Shown piece after piece: positions 1 to 9,100 of a stretch of 41,283 nt of DNA. The notes under the pieces are model-generated. The model saw nothing but the letters and a program-made list of their open reading frames with translations, ran no database searches and was not told where the DNA came from. The DNA is from Chloroflexota bacterium. Lineage in GTDB: Bacteria; Chloroflexota; Limnocylindria; P2-11E. Position numbers and translations under genes: made by a program. The stretch is taken from assembly GCA_005879975.1 (NCBI GenBank), contig VBIL01000164.1, positions 1-41,283 of the forward strand. The letters are read 5' to 3'. Positions within the stretch are counted from its first letter, which is position 1. Each line of letters starts with the position of its first letter.

Positions 1-276
1 GAGGCGCGCGAGGAGATCGGCGTCGAGCTCGAGGTCGATCGGCTCACCGGCGTCTATTGGGAGCCGGCGAGCCGCGCGCACCACTTCGTCTTCCGCGCAC
101 GCGCGATCGGCAGGCCGCGCGTGGCGGACCCAGCGGAGATTACGGAGATCGGTTGGTTCTCACCGGACGACCTGCCTCGACCCATCAGCGACTTCACGAT
201 GGGGCGTATCGCCGATGGCCTGACGGACCAGCCGATACGCGTGCACCAGGTAGGACCGCGCGTGTGGCTTCGCTAG
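1..276 (+). CDS. NUDIX hydrolase, C-terminal part (5' end outside window)
   Basis: The frame is open from base 1 to a TAG at 274-276, giving 91 residues without a start. It opens with EAREEIGVEL, which fits the end of the NUDIX box (REUxEExGU), the Mg-binding helix of nucleoside-diphosphate-linked hydrolases. The rest (HHFVFRARAIG, then EITEIGWFSPDDLP) is the usual C-terminal half of a small NUDIX domain, where the E-x-x-E-x-x-W-F segment precedes the last helix. Substrate cannot be judged because the N-terminal half is missing. The next gene's preferred GTG start lies inside its last codons, so the two are probably co-transcribed. Confidence 0.85.
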   Translation, partial: EAREEIGVELEVDRLTGVYWEPASRAHHFVFRARAIGRPRVADPAEITEIGWFSPDDLPRPISDFTMGRIADGLTDQPIRVHQVGPRVWLR

Positions 277-2045
277 GGGCGCGGCGGCCGTCCCAGACTG
301 ATCCTGCCCAGACTGATCCTGTGCGCGGCGTCGCCCTCTGTCTTGCGCTGCTGCTCGCGGGCTGCATACCGTCCGCCACGGCGTCCCCGTCACCGGCGGC
401 GAGCGTCGCCCCTTCGCCGACGCCTGCGTCGACGGCGACCGTCTCGCTCGGGCCGCCGAAGGTGGACACGCCGCGCCTCCTGCTCTCGCTGCCGTACAAG
501 CCGCCCGCGGTCGAGCGTCCGGGTGCGACGACGAGTCGCGTCGGCGGCATCAGCGCTCGTGGTCCGGCCTCGCTCGCGGTCGATCAGAACGATCGCGTCT
601 ACATCTGGGACCAGGCACGGCTTCGCGTCGTCGTCTTCGAGGCGAACACATACGTGCGCGCGATCCCGCTTCCCTATGTCGAGCGCGGAGCGAACGCGCT
701 GCTGGTCGAAAGTGATCGGATGTACCTGCGCGCGGACGTGCTCCAGGGCGGACCGATCGAGTATGAGATCGACGCGAACAGCGGGATCCTCCTGCGCGCC
801 GCGACCGACGGTTCGCTGTACCCACGCCGGCGCACGGGTCTCGTCCAAGCCCCGCCTCCGTATGCCTACGGCGCCGATGCCTCTGGGCTCGAATACATCT
901 TCGCGGTCACGAACCCCGGCCAGGTCCAACGTTACGAGCGGCATGGCGCCGGCGGAGCGCTCCTCGCCTACGCCGTCGAACCGCTCTCGCTGAAGGGTAC
1001 CGACGCGTACGTGCGCGCCGACGGCGCTCTCTTCGAGCTTGCCTCCGACTTCGGTGATCGGAGCTCCGTGTACGTGTACTCGCTGCTCGCCCCCAGCGGC
1101 GCTGGCCGATCCGCTACGCCTCCTCCACCGGTGCCCGCGCCGAGCGCCTTCGGGCGTTCAGTCCCCGATCGATTGACGGCGTCGCTGCCCGATGCCGGAA
1201 GCGTCGAGTTCGACGCGTCGATGCGCGCGGCCTTCTGGTGGCTCGCGTCGCTCGCGAAGGAACGGGCCGACCTCGTCGACAACGCCATCAGGCCGATCTT
1301 CGCGGCGCGGTGGAACGATGGTTCGACCCTCGACATCGGCGCGGCCCAGACGAACCTGTCAGCGAGCGGGAAGACGTACTCCGGTCCGGCGCGCTCGTAC
1401 GAGCAGCTCGCGGCGTACGCGCTGGCGGCGCCGACGCGCCTCGCGGACCTCACCGCGCCTGGGGCGACGCTGCGGATCGCGGACCTGCCCGGGACGCAGC
1501 GCTCGCTCACGAGTGAGGAGATCTCGCAGTTGCACGATTCGCTCTCGCGCGGATTCGCGGTCTCGGAGGGCGAGCTTCCCGGTGTCCTCGAGCTGCCGTT
1601 CCCCGTGTACGAGTTCGTGCTCGGCGACGCGGTGATCCGGTTGCGTGGTGATGACTACGGCTCGGTCGGGCGGGATACGAGGTCGACGGGTGCGTTCGCC
1701 CACGACGGCCAACTGGATGATCTCGCGCGGCGCTGGCTGCCGGTGCCGGCGCTCTCACTGAGCGACGTGCACTCGCTCTTCCTCGCCGACAATGTGATGT
1801 TCGACCAGGGCGGACAGCGCCAGGACATCAGCCGCTGGAAGGCCTCGATCGTGCGCGCTCTGACCGGGGCTCCGGGGGACTCGCAGTCCGAACCCGCTGG
1901 CGAGCCGCCGGCGGCCCTCACCTTCCGCTTCTCGAGCGGACGCACTGAGACGGTCGTCGTGAGCCGGGGCTCGTTCACCTATCGCGGCCGCGCCATCGCG
2001 CTTCCCGGCGTCATGAGCTTGGTCTATTACCGCGGAGTGCCCTAG
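264..2045 (+). CDS. Large secreted lipoprotein with propeller-like repeats, function unknown
   Basis: The protein has a hydrophobic run ending in the lipobox LLAGC, so it should be lipidated and anchored outside the cytoplasmic membrane. A Pro/Ser/Thr-rich linker of about 30 residues follows. Segments such as ASLAVDQNDRVYIWDQ and NALLVESDRMYLRADV look like blades of an NHL/six-bladed propeller, but I do not recognise a family. I chose GTG 264 because AGGTAGGA sits 8 bases upstream (593 aa). GTG 321 is an alternative that gives a shorter signal peptide with Cys at residue 15. A perfect 15-base tandem duplication (292-306, 307-321) lies between the two candidate starts. The gene overlaps the NUDIX gene and is followed by the HAD phosphatase. 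Confidence 0.6.
   Translation: MASLGARRPSQTDPAQTDPVRGVALCLALLLAGCIPSATASPSPAASVAPSPTPASTATVSLGPPKVDTPRLLLSLPYKPPAVERPGATTSRVGGISARGPASLAVDQNDRVYIWDQARLRVVVFEANTYVRAIPLPYVERGANALLVESDRMYLRADVLQGGPIEYEIDANSGILLRAATDGSLYPRRRTGLVQAPPPYAYGADASGLEYIFAVTNPGQVQRYERHGAGGALLAYAVEPLSLKGTDAYVRADGALFELASDFGDRSSVYVYSLLAPSGAGRSATPPPPVPAPSAFGRSVPDRLTASLPDAGSVEFDASMRAAFWWLASLAKERADLVDNAIRPIFAARWNDGSTLDIGAAQTNLSASGKTYSGPARSYEQLAAYALAAPTRLADLTAPGATLRIADLPGTQRSLTSEEISQLHDSLSRGFAVSEGELPGVLELPFPVYEFVLGDAVIRLRGDDYGSVGRDTRSTGAFAHDGQLDDLARRWLPVPALSLSDVHSLFLADNVMFDQGGQRQDISRWKASIVRALTGAPGDSQSEPAGEPPAALTFRFSSGRTETVVVSRGSFTYRGRAIALPGVMSLVYYRGVP
292..321 (+). repeat. Perfect 15-bp tandem duplication
   Basis: The unit CCCAGACTGATCCTG occurs twice with no spacer and ends exactly on the G of the alternative GTG start at 321. 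If translation starts at 264 it encodes a repeated QTDP element in the signal-peptide n-region. Confidence 0.9.
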
Positions 2046-2067
2046 CGCCCGGCTACGCTCTCGCACG

Positions 2068-2952
2068 GTGCCGATCGCGATCTTCGACATGGACGGCGTG
2101 CTCTACCGAGGCGCGCAAGTCATGCCCTACGCGCGCGAGACGCTGACGCGCCTGCGCCGGGCGAGCTGGGACGTCTTCTTCGCCACGAACAACTCGACCG
2201 CGACACGCGACGAGTACCTGCGACGCCTCGAGCAGCTCGGGCTGGGCGGAGATCGTGAGCACATCGTGACGAGCGGCTACGCGACCGCGCACTACCTCGA
2301 ACGCCGCCGGCCGAGGTCGAACGACGTTCTCGTGATCGGGGCCGACGGCCTGCGCGACGAGATCCGCGCGGTCGGCATTCCCGTCCGTGCCGCGGCCGAC
2401 CTTCCCGGGCGGATGCCCCCGCCGGACGCCGCGGCCGACGGCGTGGATCCCGGGGCGATGCGCCGGTACCTCGTCGGCCTCACGCTGCCGCCACCACCGG
2501 ACACGGTGGTCGTCGGGCTCGACCTCCACCTCACGTACGCCAAGATCGCCGAAGCACAGCGCGCCGTGATCGCGGGCGCGCACTTTGTGTGCTCGAACCG
2601 CGACCGAGCCTATCCCGTCGAAGGCCGTCTCCTACCCGGCGCGGGCAGCATCGTGGCCGCGATCGAAGTCGCGACCGGAGCACGCGCCATCTGCATCGGC
2701 AAGCCGGAGCCCTTCCTCTTCCAGGAGGCCATCCGCCGCGCTGGGAAAGACGGAGAGCGGGTCGTCGTGGTCGGGGATTCGACGGACTACGACATGGTGC
2801 CCGCCCATCGTGTCGGGGCGACCGGGATCCTGATCACGACGGGGCTGACCGAAGAAGGGTCGCTCGACAGGGCTGCGGGCGACGCGGTCCCTGACCGCGT
2901 CGTCCGCTCCCTCGAAGACCTGTTCGCGCTACCGGAATTCGCGGGCGCCTAG
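2068..2952 (+). CDS. HAD superfamily subclass IIA phosphatase (NagD-like)
   Basis: This is a 294-residue cytosolic phosphatase of the NagD / 4-nitrophenylphosphatase / phosphoglycolate phosphatase group. Motif I is DMDGVLYRG near residue 7 (Asp nucleophile and acid). Motif II is the ATNNST segment near residue 37. The conserved IGKPEP precedes motif III/IV VVVGDSTDYD near residue 233, and the typical GATGILITTGLT follows it. The length fits the family. The GTG start has no clear Shine-Dalgarno; TACGCT (2054-2059) lies 8 bases upstream and could be the -10 of a leaderless transcript. The gene converges on the small secreted-peptide gene, with stops only 9 bases apart. The exact substrate is not readable from sequence. 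Confidence 0.85.
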   Translation: MPIAIFDMDGVLYRGAQVMPYARETLTRLRRASWDVFFATNNSTATRDEYLRRLEQLGLGGDREHIVTSGYATAHYLERRRPRSNDVLVIGADGLRDEIRAVGIPVRAAADLPGRMPPPDAAADGVDPGAMRRYLVGLTLPPPPDTVVVGLDLHLTYAKIAEAQRAVIAGAHFVCSNRDRAYPVEGRLLPGAGSIVAAIEVATGARAICIGKPEPFLFQEAIRRAGKDGERVVVVGDSTDYDMVPAHRVGATGILITTGLTEEGSLDRAAGDAVPDRVVRSLEDLFALPEFAGA

Positions 2953-2961
2953 CCCAGTGCT

Positions 2962-3141
2962 TTAGAAGCCTGGCGGTAGGAGCGAGTCCTCCCAGCTGAT
3001 CCCGATCGGGTCCGGCGTGACCGGGACCTGCTCCCAGCTCACACCGGCGTCGTCGGCCCACGCCGTGCCGCTTGCCGCGAACACGGAGAGCGTGAGGACC
3101 GCCCCAATGATCAGTGCCTTGAGTGTTCCAATGATCTTCAT
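2962..3141 (-). CDS. 59-residue secreted mini-protein with two Ser-Trp-Glu motifs
   Basis: ATG 3141 is preceded by AGGGGG at good Shine-Dalgarno distance and lies 12 bases after the HD-GYP stop, so translation is plausible. Residues 1-29 form a signal peptide (MKIIGTLKAL, hydrophobic core, AWA|DD cleavage site). The predicted mature peptide is about 30 residues, acidic and Pro-rich, with VSWEQV and ISWED spaced 14 residues apart. The S8 peptidase two genes upstream in the same operon ends in Trp-Glu pentapeptides, so the peptide may be its substrate, inhibitor or binding partner (inference). I do not recognise a named family. It is easily missed because of its size. Confidence 0.65.
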   Translation of the reverse strand: MKIIGTLKALIIGAVLTLSVFAASGTAWADDAGVSWEQVPVTPDPIGISWEDSLLPPGF

Positions 3142-3153
3142 TCCTGACCCCCT

Positions 3154-4422
3154 CTAACTCGCGACCTTTACGGCCTCGAGCGCCTGCTGGTAGACGTGCT
3201 GGTGACCGTGTACGGGCGCCTTACCGCGCGCCGCGCGGCGGCGTTCCTCGATGACGACCTGGATGAACGCTTCGACGACCACGGGGTTGAACTGCGTGCC
3301 GGCGTTCGCGCGAAGCTCGCGGAGTGCCTGCTTGGGACGGAGCGCGATGCGGTAGGGCCGCTCGCTGGTCATCGCGTCATACGAGTCGGCCACGGAGATG
3401 ATCTGCGCGGCGAGCGGGATCTCGCTGCCCTTGAGCCCGGCCGGATACCCGGTGCCATCGAAGTTCTCGTGGTGCGCGAGCACGATCGGACGGATCCGAT
3501 CGAGCATCGGAACGTTGCCGAGAAGGCTCGCGCCGATCGTTGGGTGGGCGCGCATTTCGATCCACTCCTCATCGGTGAGCTCTGCGGGCTTGGAGAGGAG
3601 CGACTCGGGAACCCCGTGCGACTCCTTGGCTTCAAGCGCTCCGATCAGCGCGCCGATGACCGAGACATGCGACTGCTCGAGCCGATCGTTGGTCTGTCGC
3701 AGGAGCTCGTTGACCGTGCTGAGCTCCTCATTCCGCTGTCGAACCTCCGTGGACTTCGCCATGTATAGACGGAAGGAGAACCATGCGACGCAGAGAGGGA
3801 CCGTGAAGACGAACACACCGAAGAGCCCCAGCGCCTGGTACGCGAGGGCGAGTGCTGCGCCCTGCACGGCCGTGGCGCCAAAGTTCACGGGCATCCAGCT
3901 GTAGTTCGTCCGCCACACCGAGACGACGTTCTGGCCTTCCGACATCGCGATCGCGACCGCGGTGAGAGAGGTGTTCACGAGGAAGTACGCGCCGGCCGAG
4001 ACTGCTACGGCCAGGAGTGTCGGGCCGATCGCGCTCGGTGGGGTCATGCCGCCGATGAGCCGGTACAGCTCGCCGGCGGCGAACGCCGAGAGCGCGAACG
4101 AACCGAAGTTGAACGCCGCCTTGCGCAGCGGCTTGCGACGCGGTGTGATCGAGTTCACGAGGGCCTGCGCGAGGCTGACCCACACCGCCGCACCGGTTCC
4201 GTAGAGCACGTACGCCGCGATCACGGCCGCGAACGAGACCGAGATCGCGCTCGACCGGAACAGGAAGACGGGCACGCGCTGGGCGACGCATGCGAGCGCG
4301 ACCAGCACAGCGAGCATGATCGGGTCGAGCATGTCCGTCCTCTGCGTGCTCGACGCGGCCATGAGCGCGATCAGCCCGGCGAAGGCCACCGTGCCGACGT
4401 AGAGATCGATCCGCCCTTTCAC
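3154..4422 (-). CDS. Membrane HD-GYP-type signalling protein lacking the HD segment
   Basis: The N-terminal 220 residues hold roughly six to eight hydrophobic segments (a MASE-like membrane sensor). A coiled linker follows (about 222-250), then a C-terminal HD-GYP domain of the cyclic-di-GMP phosphodiesterase class. The GYP part is present: KPAELTDEEW, HHENFDGTGYP (317-327), then VADSYDAMTSERPYR. The stretch that should carry the first His and the HD pair is absent, because EAKESH (264-269) runs straight into GVPESLLSKP. About 45 residues are missing in frame, so catalysis is unlikely as written. GTG 4422 overlaps the S8 stop (GTGA), and GGGAGG 7 bases upstream, inside the last S8 repeat, serves as Shine-Dalgarno. 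Upstream in-frame starts would only add out-of-frame repeat sequence. Confidence 0.8.
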   Translation of the reverse strand: MKGRIDLYVGTVAFAGLIALMAASSTQRTDMLDPIMLAVLVALACVAQRVPVFLFRSSAISVSFAAVIAAYVLYGTGAAVWVSLAQALVNSITPRRKPLRKAAFNFGSFALSAFAAGELYRLIGGMTPPSAIGPTLLAVAVSAGAYFLVNTSLTAVAIAMSEGQNVVSVWRTNYSWMPVNFGATAVQGAALALAYQALGLFGVFVFTVPLCVAWFSFRLYMAKSTEVRQRNEELSTVNELLRQTNDRLEQSHVSVIGALIGALEAKESHGVPESLLSKPAELTDEEWIEMRAHPTIGASLLGNVPMLDRIRPIVLAHHENFDGTGYPAGLKGSEIPLAAQIISVADSYDAMTSERPYRIALRPKQALRELRANAGTQFNPVVVEAFIQVVIEERRRAARGKAPVHGHQHVYQQALEAVKVAS

Positions 4423-5894
4423 GAACGTGCCTCCCATGTGACGCTCTCCCAAGTAACGCTCTCCCATGACACGCTCTCCCATGTGACTCCCTCCCAAGTG
4501 ACGCTCTCCCAGGTGATGCCCTCCCACGTAATGCCGTCCCAGTTCACGCTTCCAGAGATCTGACCGCTCGCGACGAGGACCTTCATGAGCGCCGCCGACG
4601 GCGCGACGCCCGCGTTAACCCGTGCCGGGCGCGCGCCGAGCGAAGCGGCCGCGTCGACCGCAGGGGTGCGCGTTCCATTCACGTCGCGACCGCCTGCGAC
4701 GAGCGCGCCTTTGACCTGGGTCGGCGAGTAATCGGTGTGGGCCTGCAAGACGAGCGCGGCAGCCCCCGCGGCCATCGCGCTCGACGCCGAGGTTCCGGTC
4801 AGGCGCGCGTACGCGCTGACGTTCGACCCTTCTTTGTCTTCTCTGTCGAGGGCCACACCGGGCACACGGAGCGAGACGATGTGCTCGCCCGGCGCCAGCA
4901 CGTCTGGCTTGGCGAAGCCATCGCGCGTTGGTCCGCGGCCGCTGAAGGTCGACTCGCGATCGTCCTTGGTCTCGACTGTCCCCTGGTCGTCGAGCGAGCC
5001 GATGGTGATCACGAACGGATCGGCGCCCGGCATGCTCACGCTGTGCGACCCAGGACCGGCGTTGCCCGCCGCCGCGACGACGGCGATGCCCGCGAAGTGA
5101 GCGGACTCGACGACGCCCGCGAGAAGGGTGCGGTGATACGACGTGGTCTGCTTCGCGCCGAAGGACAGATTCAGAACGCGGATGTGGTATGCGACGCGGT
5201 TGTGCAGCAGCCAGTCGAACGCGGCGAGGACCGAGTGCATCGTGCCCTGGCCCTTCTGATCCAGAACACGGAGGGAGACGAGCTTGGCGTCCGGCGCGAC
5301 ACCCTTGAACCTTTCGCCGTGCGCGGCGATGAGTCCGGCGACGAACGTGCCGTGGCCGCTCGGGTCGAGCTGGGTGGCGCCGTCACCGACGAAGTCGATC
5401 TGCGTCACGACCGATCCCTCGAGGTCGGGATGTCGCGCGACGCCGGTGTCCATCAGCGCGACGGTCACCCCGCGCCCGGTGGACCTGGACCAGGCCCGCT
5501 CGGCGCCGATCACCGTCACGCCGGGGCTCGGCTTCCCACCCGCCTTTTCGTAGTGGTCGTCCTTGCCGACGGCCGTGACGATGGTGTCGGCGGCGATGAA
5601 CGCGACGCGCGCGTCGCTCCGGAGCGCGCGGACCGCATCCTCGGAGACGCGTGCCGTGACGATGTCGATCGTGTCCAGAGCCGCGACATCGGTCGCGCCC
5701 GCGGCCACAGCCAGGGCCGCGACCGCTCCGGCGGCGCCGTGGCCGACGCGCAGGAGCGCGTAGCCGCCGGAGGCGAGCGCGGGGTCAACGGGAGCCTTGG
5801 TCCAGTTAGTCCCGGGGGCGGCTGCAAGGAGGAGAACGGCCGCGGCAAAGAACGCGACACACCGCCGCGATGCCCCACCTTTGCGCCCCGTCAT
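4419..5894 (-). CDS. Secreted S8 (subtilisin-like) serine peptidase with Trp-Glu pentapeptide tail
   Basis: The protein is 491 residues. It has a signal peptide (about 1-28), an I9-like prodomain (about 44-105) and a subtilase domain. The catalytic triad is visible: Asp149 in VALMDTG, His181 in PSGHGTFVAG and Ser369 in TGTSASSAMAAG. The oxyanion Asn278 is in AAGNAG. Residues 451-491 are eight five-residue units of the type T-W-E-S/G-V/I (first unit N-W-D-G-I). The peptidase should act outside the membrane. ATG 5894 was chosen because it leads directly into the signal peptide; ATG 5945 would add 17 polar residues. The gene is first in an operon with the HD-GYP-like protein and the Ser-Trp-Glu mini-protein. 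The 210 bases upstream, before the regulator gene's stop at 6105, hold no gene I can support and probably contain the promoter. Confidence 0.9.
   Translation of the reverse strand: MTGRKGGASRRCVAFFAAAVLLLAAAPGTNWTKAPVDPALASGGYALLRVGHGAAGAVAALAVAAGATDVAALDTIDIVTARVSEDAVRALRSDARVAFIAADTIVTAVGKDDHYEKAGGKPSPGVTVIGAERAWSRSTGRGVTVALMDTGVARHPDLEGSVVTQIDFVGDGATQLDPSGHGTFVAGLIAAHGERFKGVAPDAKLVSLRVLDQKGQGTMHSVLAAFDWLLHNRVAYHIRVLNLSFGAKQTTSYHRTLLAGVVESAHFAGIAVVAAAGNAGPGSHSVSMPGADPFVITIGSLDDQGTVETKDDRESTFSGRGPTRDGFAKPDVLAPGEHIVSLRVPGVALDREDKEGSNVSAYARLTGTSASSAMAAGAAALVLQAHTDYSPTQVKGALVAGGRDVNGTRTPAVDAAASLGARPARVNAGVAPSAALMKVLVASGQISGSVNWDGITWEGITWESVTWEGVTWESVSWESVTWESVTWEARS
4422..4544 (-). repeat. 15-bp coding tandem repeat (eight Trp-Glu pentapeptides)
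   Basis: Eight degenerate 15-base units at the 3' end of the S8 gene share the invariant core TGGGAG (TGGGAC in the first), encoding Trp-Glu (Trp-Asp in the first). Third positions vary (ACG/ACC/ACT/ACA/TCA) while the residues are kept, which suggests selection on protein rather than recent DNA duplication. The GGGAG core is also Shine-Dalgarno-like in every unit. Confidence 0.9.
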
Positions 5895-6104
5895 TTCCCC
5901 CGAAACTCCCAACCGAGTACTACCCACCTGTGACGAGGAGGTCATCCCCTGTGCGGGTGATGTTCACCGAAGCAGGCGAGCGCGCAATGGTTTGGGAGGC
6001 GTCCGAGCGAAGGTCGAAACGCATGCGAAACACTTTCGGGCGCCGCCTCCGTCACCTGCATGAGGCAGGGACATCAGAGGCGATGCGTGATTAGTCCAGG
6101 TTGA

Positions 6105-9100
6105 TTACCCGCCGGTGCGCTTGATCCGCTGGTAGAGCTCGCGCGTCGCGGCCTCGGGCTCGGCGCCGAGGTCGCGGCGGAGCATGGCCTCAAGGGCTTG
6201 GTAGTGACGCATCGCCAGAGCGGCGTCGCCGGACTCGTGGTGCGCGCGCATCAGCAGACGATGGGCTTCTTCGTCGTAGGGTTCGCGTTGCAGGAGCTTC
6301 TCGAGCGGACGGATCGCCTCGCGCGGCTCTTTCCATTCAAGCTCGAGCGTCGCGAGCTCCTTCGCCGCTCCGACCAGCTGCCGATTCGTCTCCTCGCGAT
6401 TGCGATCGATCCATGGGGCGCTCAGGTCAGCGAGGAATTCACCGCGGTGAACCGCCACGGCGGCGCGGAGGTGCTGGACGGCCTCTCGCGATCTACCGGC
6501 CTCGCGCGCTTCGCGGCCCCTCCGGAGCGATCGGCGGAATACCTCGAGGTCAACGTGTATCGATAGCGGAAGCGCGAGACGATATCCGGCGTCGGTGCGG
6601 ACCACGCTGGTCGCCTCGGACGCGCCGGCTGAGGCGAGCGCCTTGCGGAGCGCGTGTAGCGTGAAATGGAAGTTGGAGAGCGCGGACGCCGCGTCCGTCT
6701 CCGGCCAGAGCTGGGCGACGAGCTCGTCACGTGAGATCGCCCGCTGGCGATCGAGGAGCATGAGCGCGAAGAGCTCCTTCGCCTTGCTCGTTCGCCAGCC
6801 GCGGTCGCTGATGCGTGCGCCGCTCGCGCGGAGCTCGAACGGTCCGAGCATGAACGCCTGGATGCTCTCCGCGGCGGCGGAAGGCACGCCCTGAGATGCA
6901 GCGGGGACGACGGGCGCGGGCTGAAGAAGCAGCGCGAGTGAGCGCGTCTCATCCGGCGGGATTTCGAGGTCCGGCAATCGCTGACGCAGTGCTTCGGCCA
7001 GCGCGGGCCGCAGCAGGAGGAAATCGCGATAACGCTCCGCCGCGACGGCACGCAGCGCGGGCTTCGTCGCCTCAACGACCCAGTCGGCGACGGCGGTCGC
7101 CAGGAGAGTGGCTTTTACCTCAAGGTAGCGCGCGCCGATGGCACCGGCCGAGGCGCGGGCTTCGCCATATGCCTTGAACGCGCCGTCGCGGTCGCCTTCG
7201 GCCTCGAGGATCGCGCCGCGCGCGATCGCCGCGCGGATGCCCGCGACCGGTCCCGAGGATGACGCAGCGATCGCCTCCGCGGCGCGCAGCGCGTCATGCG
7301 CCGAGGTCGCTTCTCCGCGAAGCGCGCGTAGCTCCGCCGCCGTCGCGTGCAGCTCGGCGATGATGCGATCGTCACCTTGATCGCGGCTCAACTCGACGCC
7401 CGCGCGGTACACCTCCTCGACCGCACCGCGCTCGGCGGCGAGCGAGTGAACGGTCATGAGCGTCGCGCACATCGCAGCCTGCGCCAGGCGAAGGTCGTTC
7501 GCACTCGCGATCTCGAGCGTTTGCCGGAGCGTGTCGAGCGCCTCCGCGGTGTCGCCACGACGGGTGCGGACATCGACAAGTCCGGCCTCGGCCCAGCACA
7601 GGGCGGTTACGTCGGCGCTCTTCTGCTGCAGTGCGAGTGCACGGAGATACGTTCTCTGCGCGACATCGAGCTCGCCGAGCAGATGATGGAGCTGCGCGAG
7701 GGCTAGGGCTTCGGCGAGCTCGCCGGTCCGATCCGAAAGAAGCGAGAACATCGCTTCGGCCTTGAGATGCGCGGTCGTCGCCTGCTCGAGCTCGCCGAGA
7801 TCGGCGTGACAGCCGCCGATGAGATGCCAGATCCACGCCGCCTGTGAAGAGGCGCCTTCGCCGATGAGCTCCTGCGCGCCGCGAGCCTCTGCAAGTGCCT
7901 GCCCCGGCCGTCGCAGGTAGCGGAGCGCCTGCGCCGACCACGTCAGCGCGCGCGCGAGGCCCTCCTCGTCCCGCGCGCGCCGAAGCTGATCGGCGGCGTC
8001 GCGATAGTGCGCAAGCGCACGCTCGTAGTCGCCGCGCACGCGATGGAGAAGACCGCGGAGCAGGAGCACCCACGGAAGCCGGCGCTCGACCCCCGGCGGG
8101 AATCCGTCCAACCAGCGCTGCAGCGTCGCGACCTCACTCCCCTGCAGCACCCGTTCGCCGTGATCGCGGACGAGCTGCGCGGCGCGCTTGTGCTCGCCGG
8201 CCTGCTGCAGATGATGGATCGCGCGATCGACGTCACCGCGCGCGAGCGCGCGCTCGGCGTGACCGCGATGCAGCTCGACGATCTCGGCGGCGGGCAAGAG
8301 CTCGCGCGCGCGAGCGTGGAGGAACTCGGCGAACAGAGGCTGGAAGCGATGACCGGCTCCCGCCGCGCCGTCACGAATGACGAGCCCGGCTCCTTCGAGC
8401 GAGGCTACGAGCTCGCGCGAGGCGCCTCCCGCCGACACCGACTCGTCTTCCTCCAGCCGCTCGAGGAGCGACCAGCGGAGGAGCCTGTCTTGATCCTCAC
8501 GCGAGCCGCGACCGAGGACTTCGCTGTTGAAGTACGCGTACAGCTCGGCCCCGCTTCCGCGGAACTCGCCGAGTTCACGCCAGCCCCGCTCGCGAACGAA
8601 GGCTGCGGCGAGACGCAGGCCGGCGGGCCAACCGCCGGTGCGGCCGTAGATCGCGTCGACGGCGTGCTCGGGTAGATCGAGGCCGAACTCACCGCGCAGG
8701 AGCTCGATCGCCTCGGAACGCGTGAACGCGAGCTCCGCCGCCGAGATGTCCAGGACCGAGCCGGCGAGGCGCCAGCGCGGAAGACCACTGAGCTGCGGCG
8801 TCCGGCGTGTAGCGAGAACAAGGTGCGCGTTATCGGGAAGCAGCTCGACCAGCTCGCTCCCGAAGGTCGCGAGTGACGCGCCTTGCACGCTCGGGTGGTC
8901 GTCTACGAAGAAGACGAGGTCGCCGAGCGGCGCGAGCTCGTCGGCGAGCGCCTGCGCGAGCTGCGGCAGCCTTCGTTCGAGCCGGCGCCCGTGCTCGAGC
9001 GAGGACAGGAGCTGGTCCCCGAACTCCGCGTCGTCGCGGCGCAGCGCGCCGACCAGGTCGGTGAAGAGGACGAGCGGGTCCTCGTCGCCGCGCTGCAGGG

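Noticed and set aside
4423-4527. Longer N-terminus for the HD-GYP-type protein (MGGHHLGERHLGG... repeats)
   Set aside because: It is the S8 Trp-Glu repeat read in another frame; GTG 4422 has a better Shine-Dalgarno and overlaps the S8 stop.
4737-5933. 398-residue open frame opposite the S8 peptidase
   Set aside because: Antisense shadow without recognisable motif; the S8 catalytic triad lies on the other strand.
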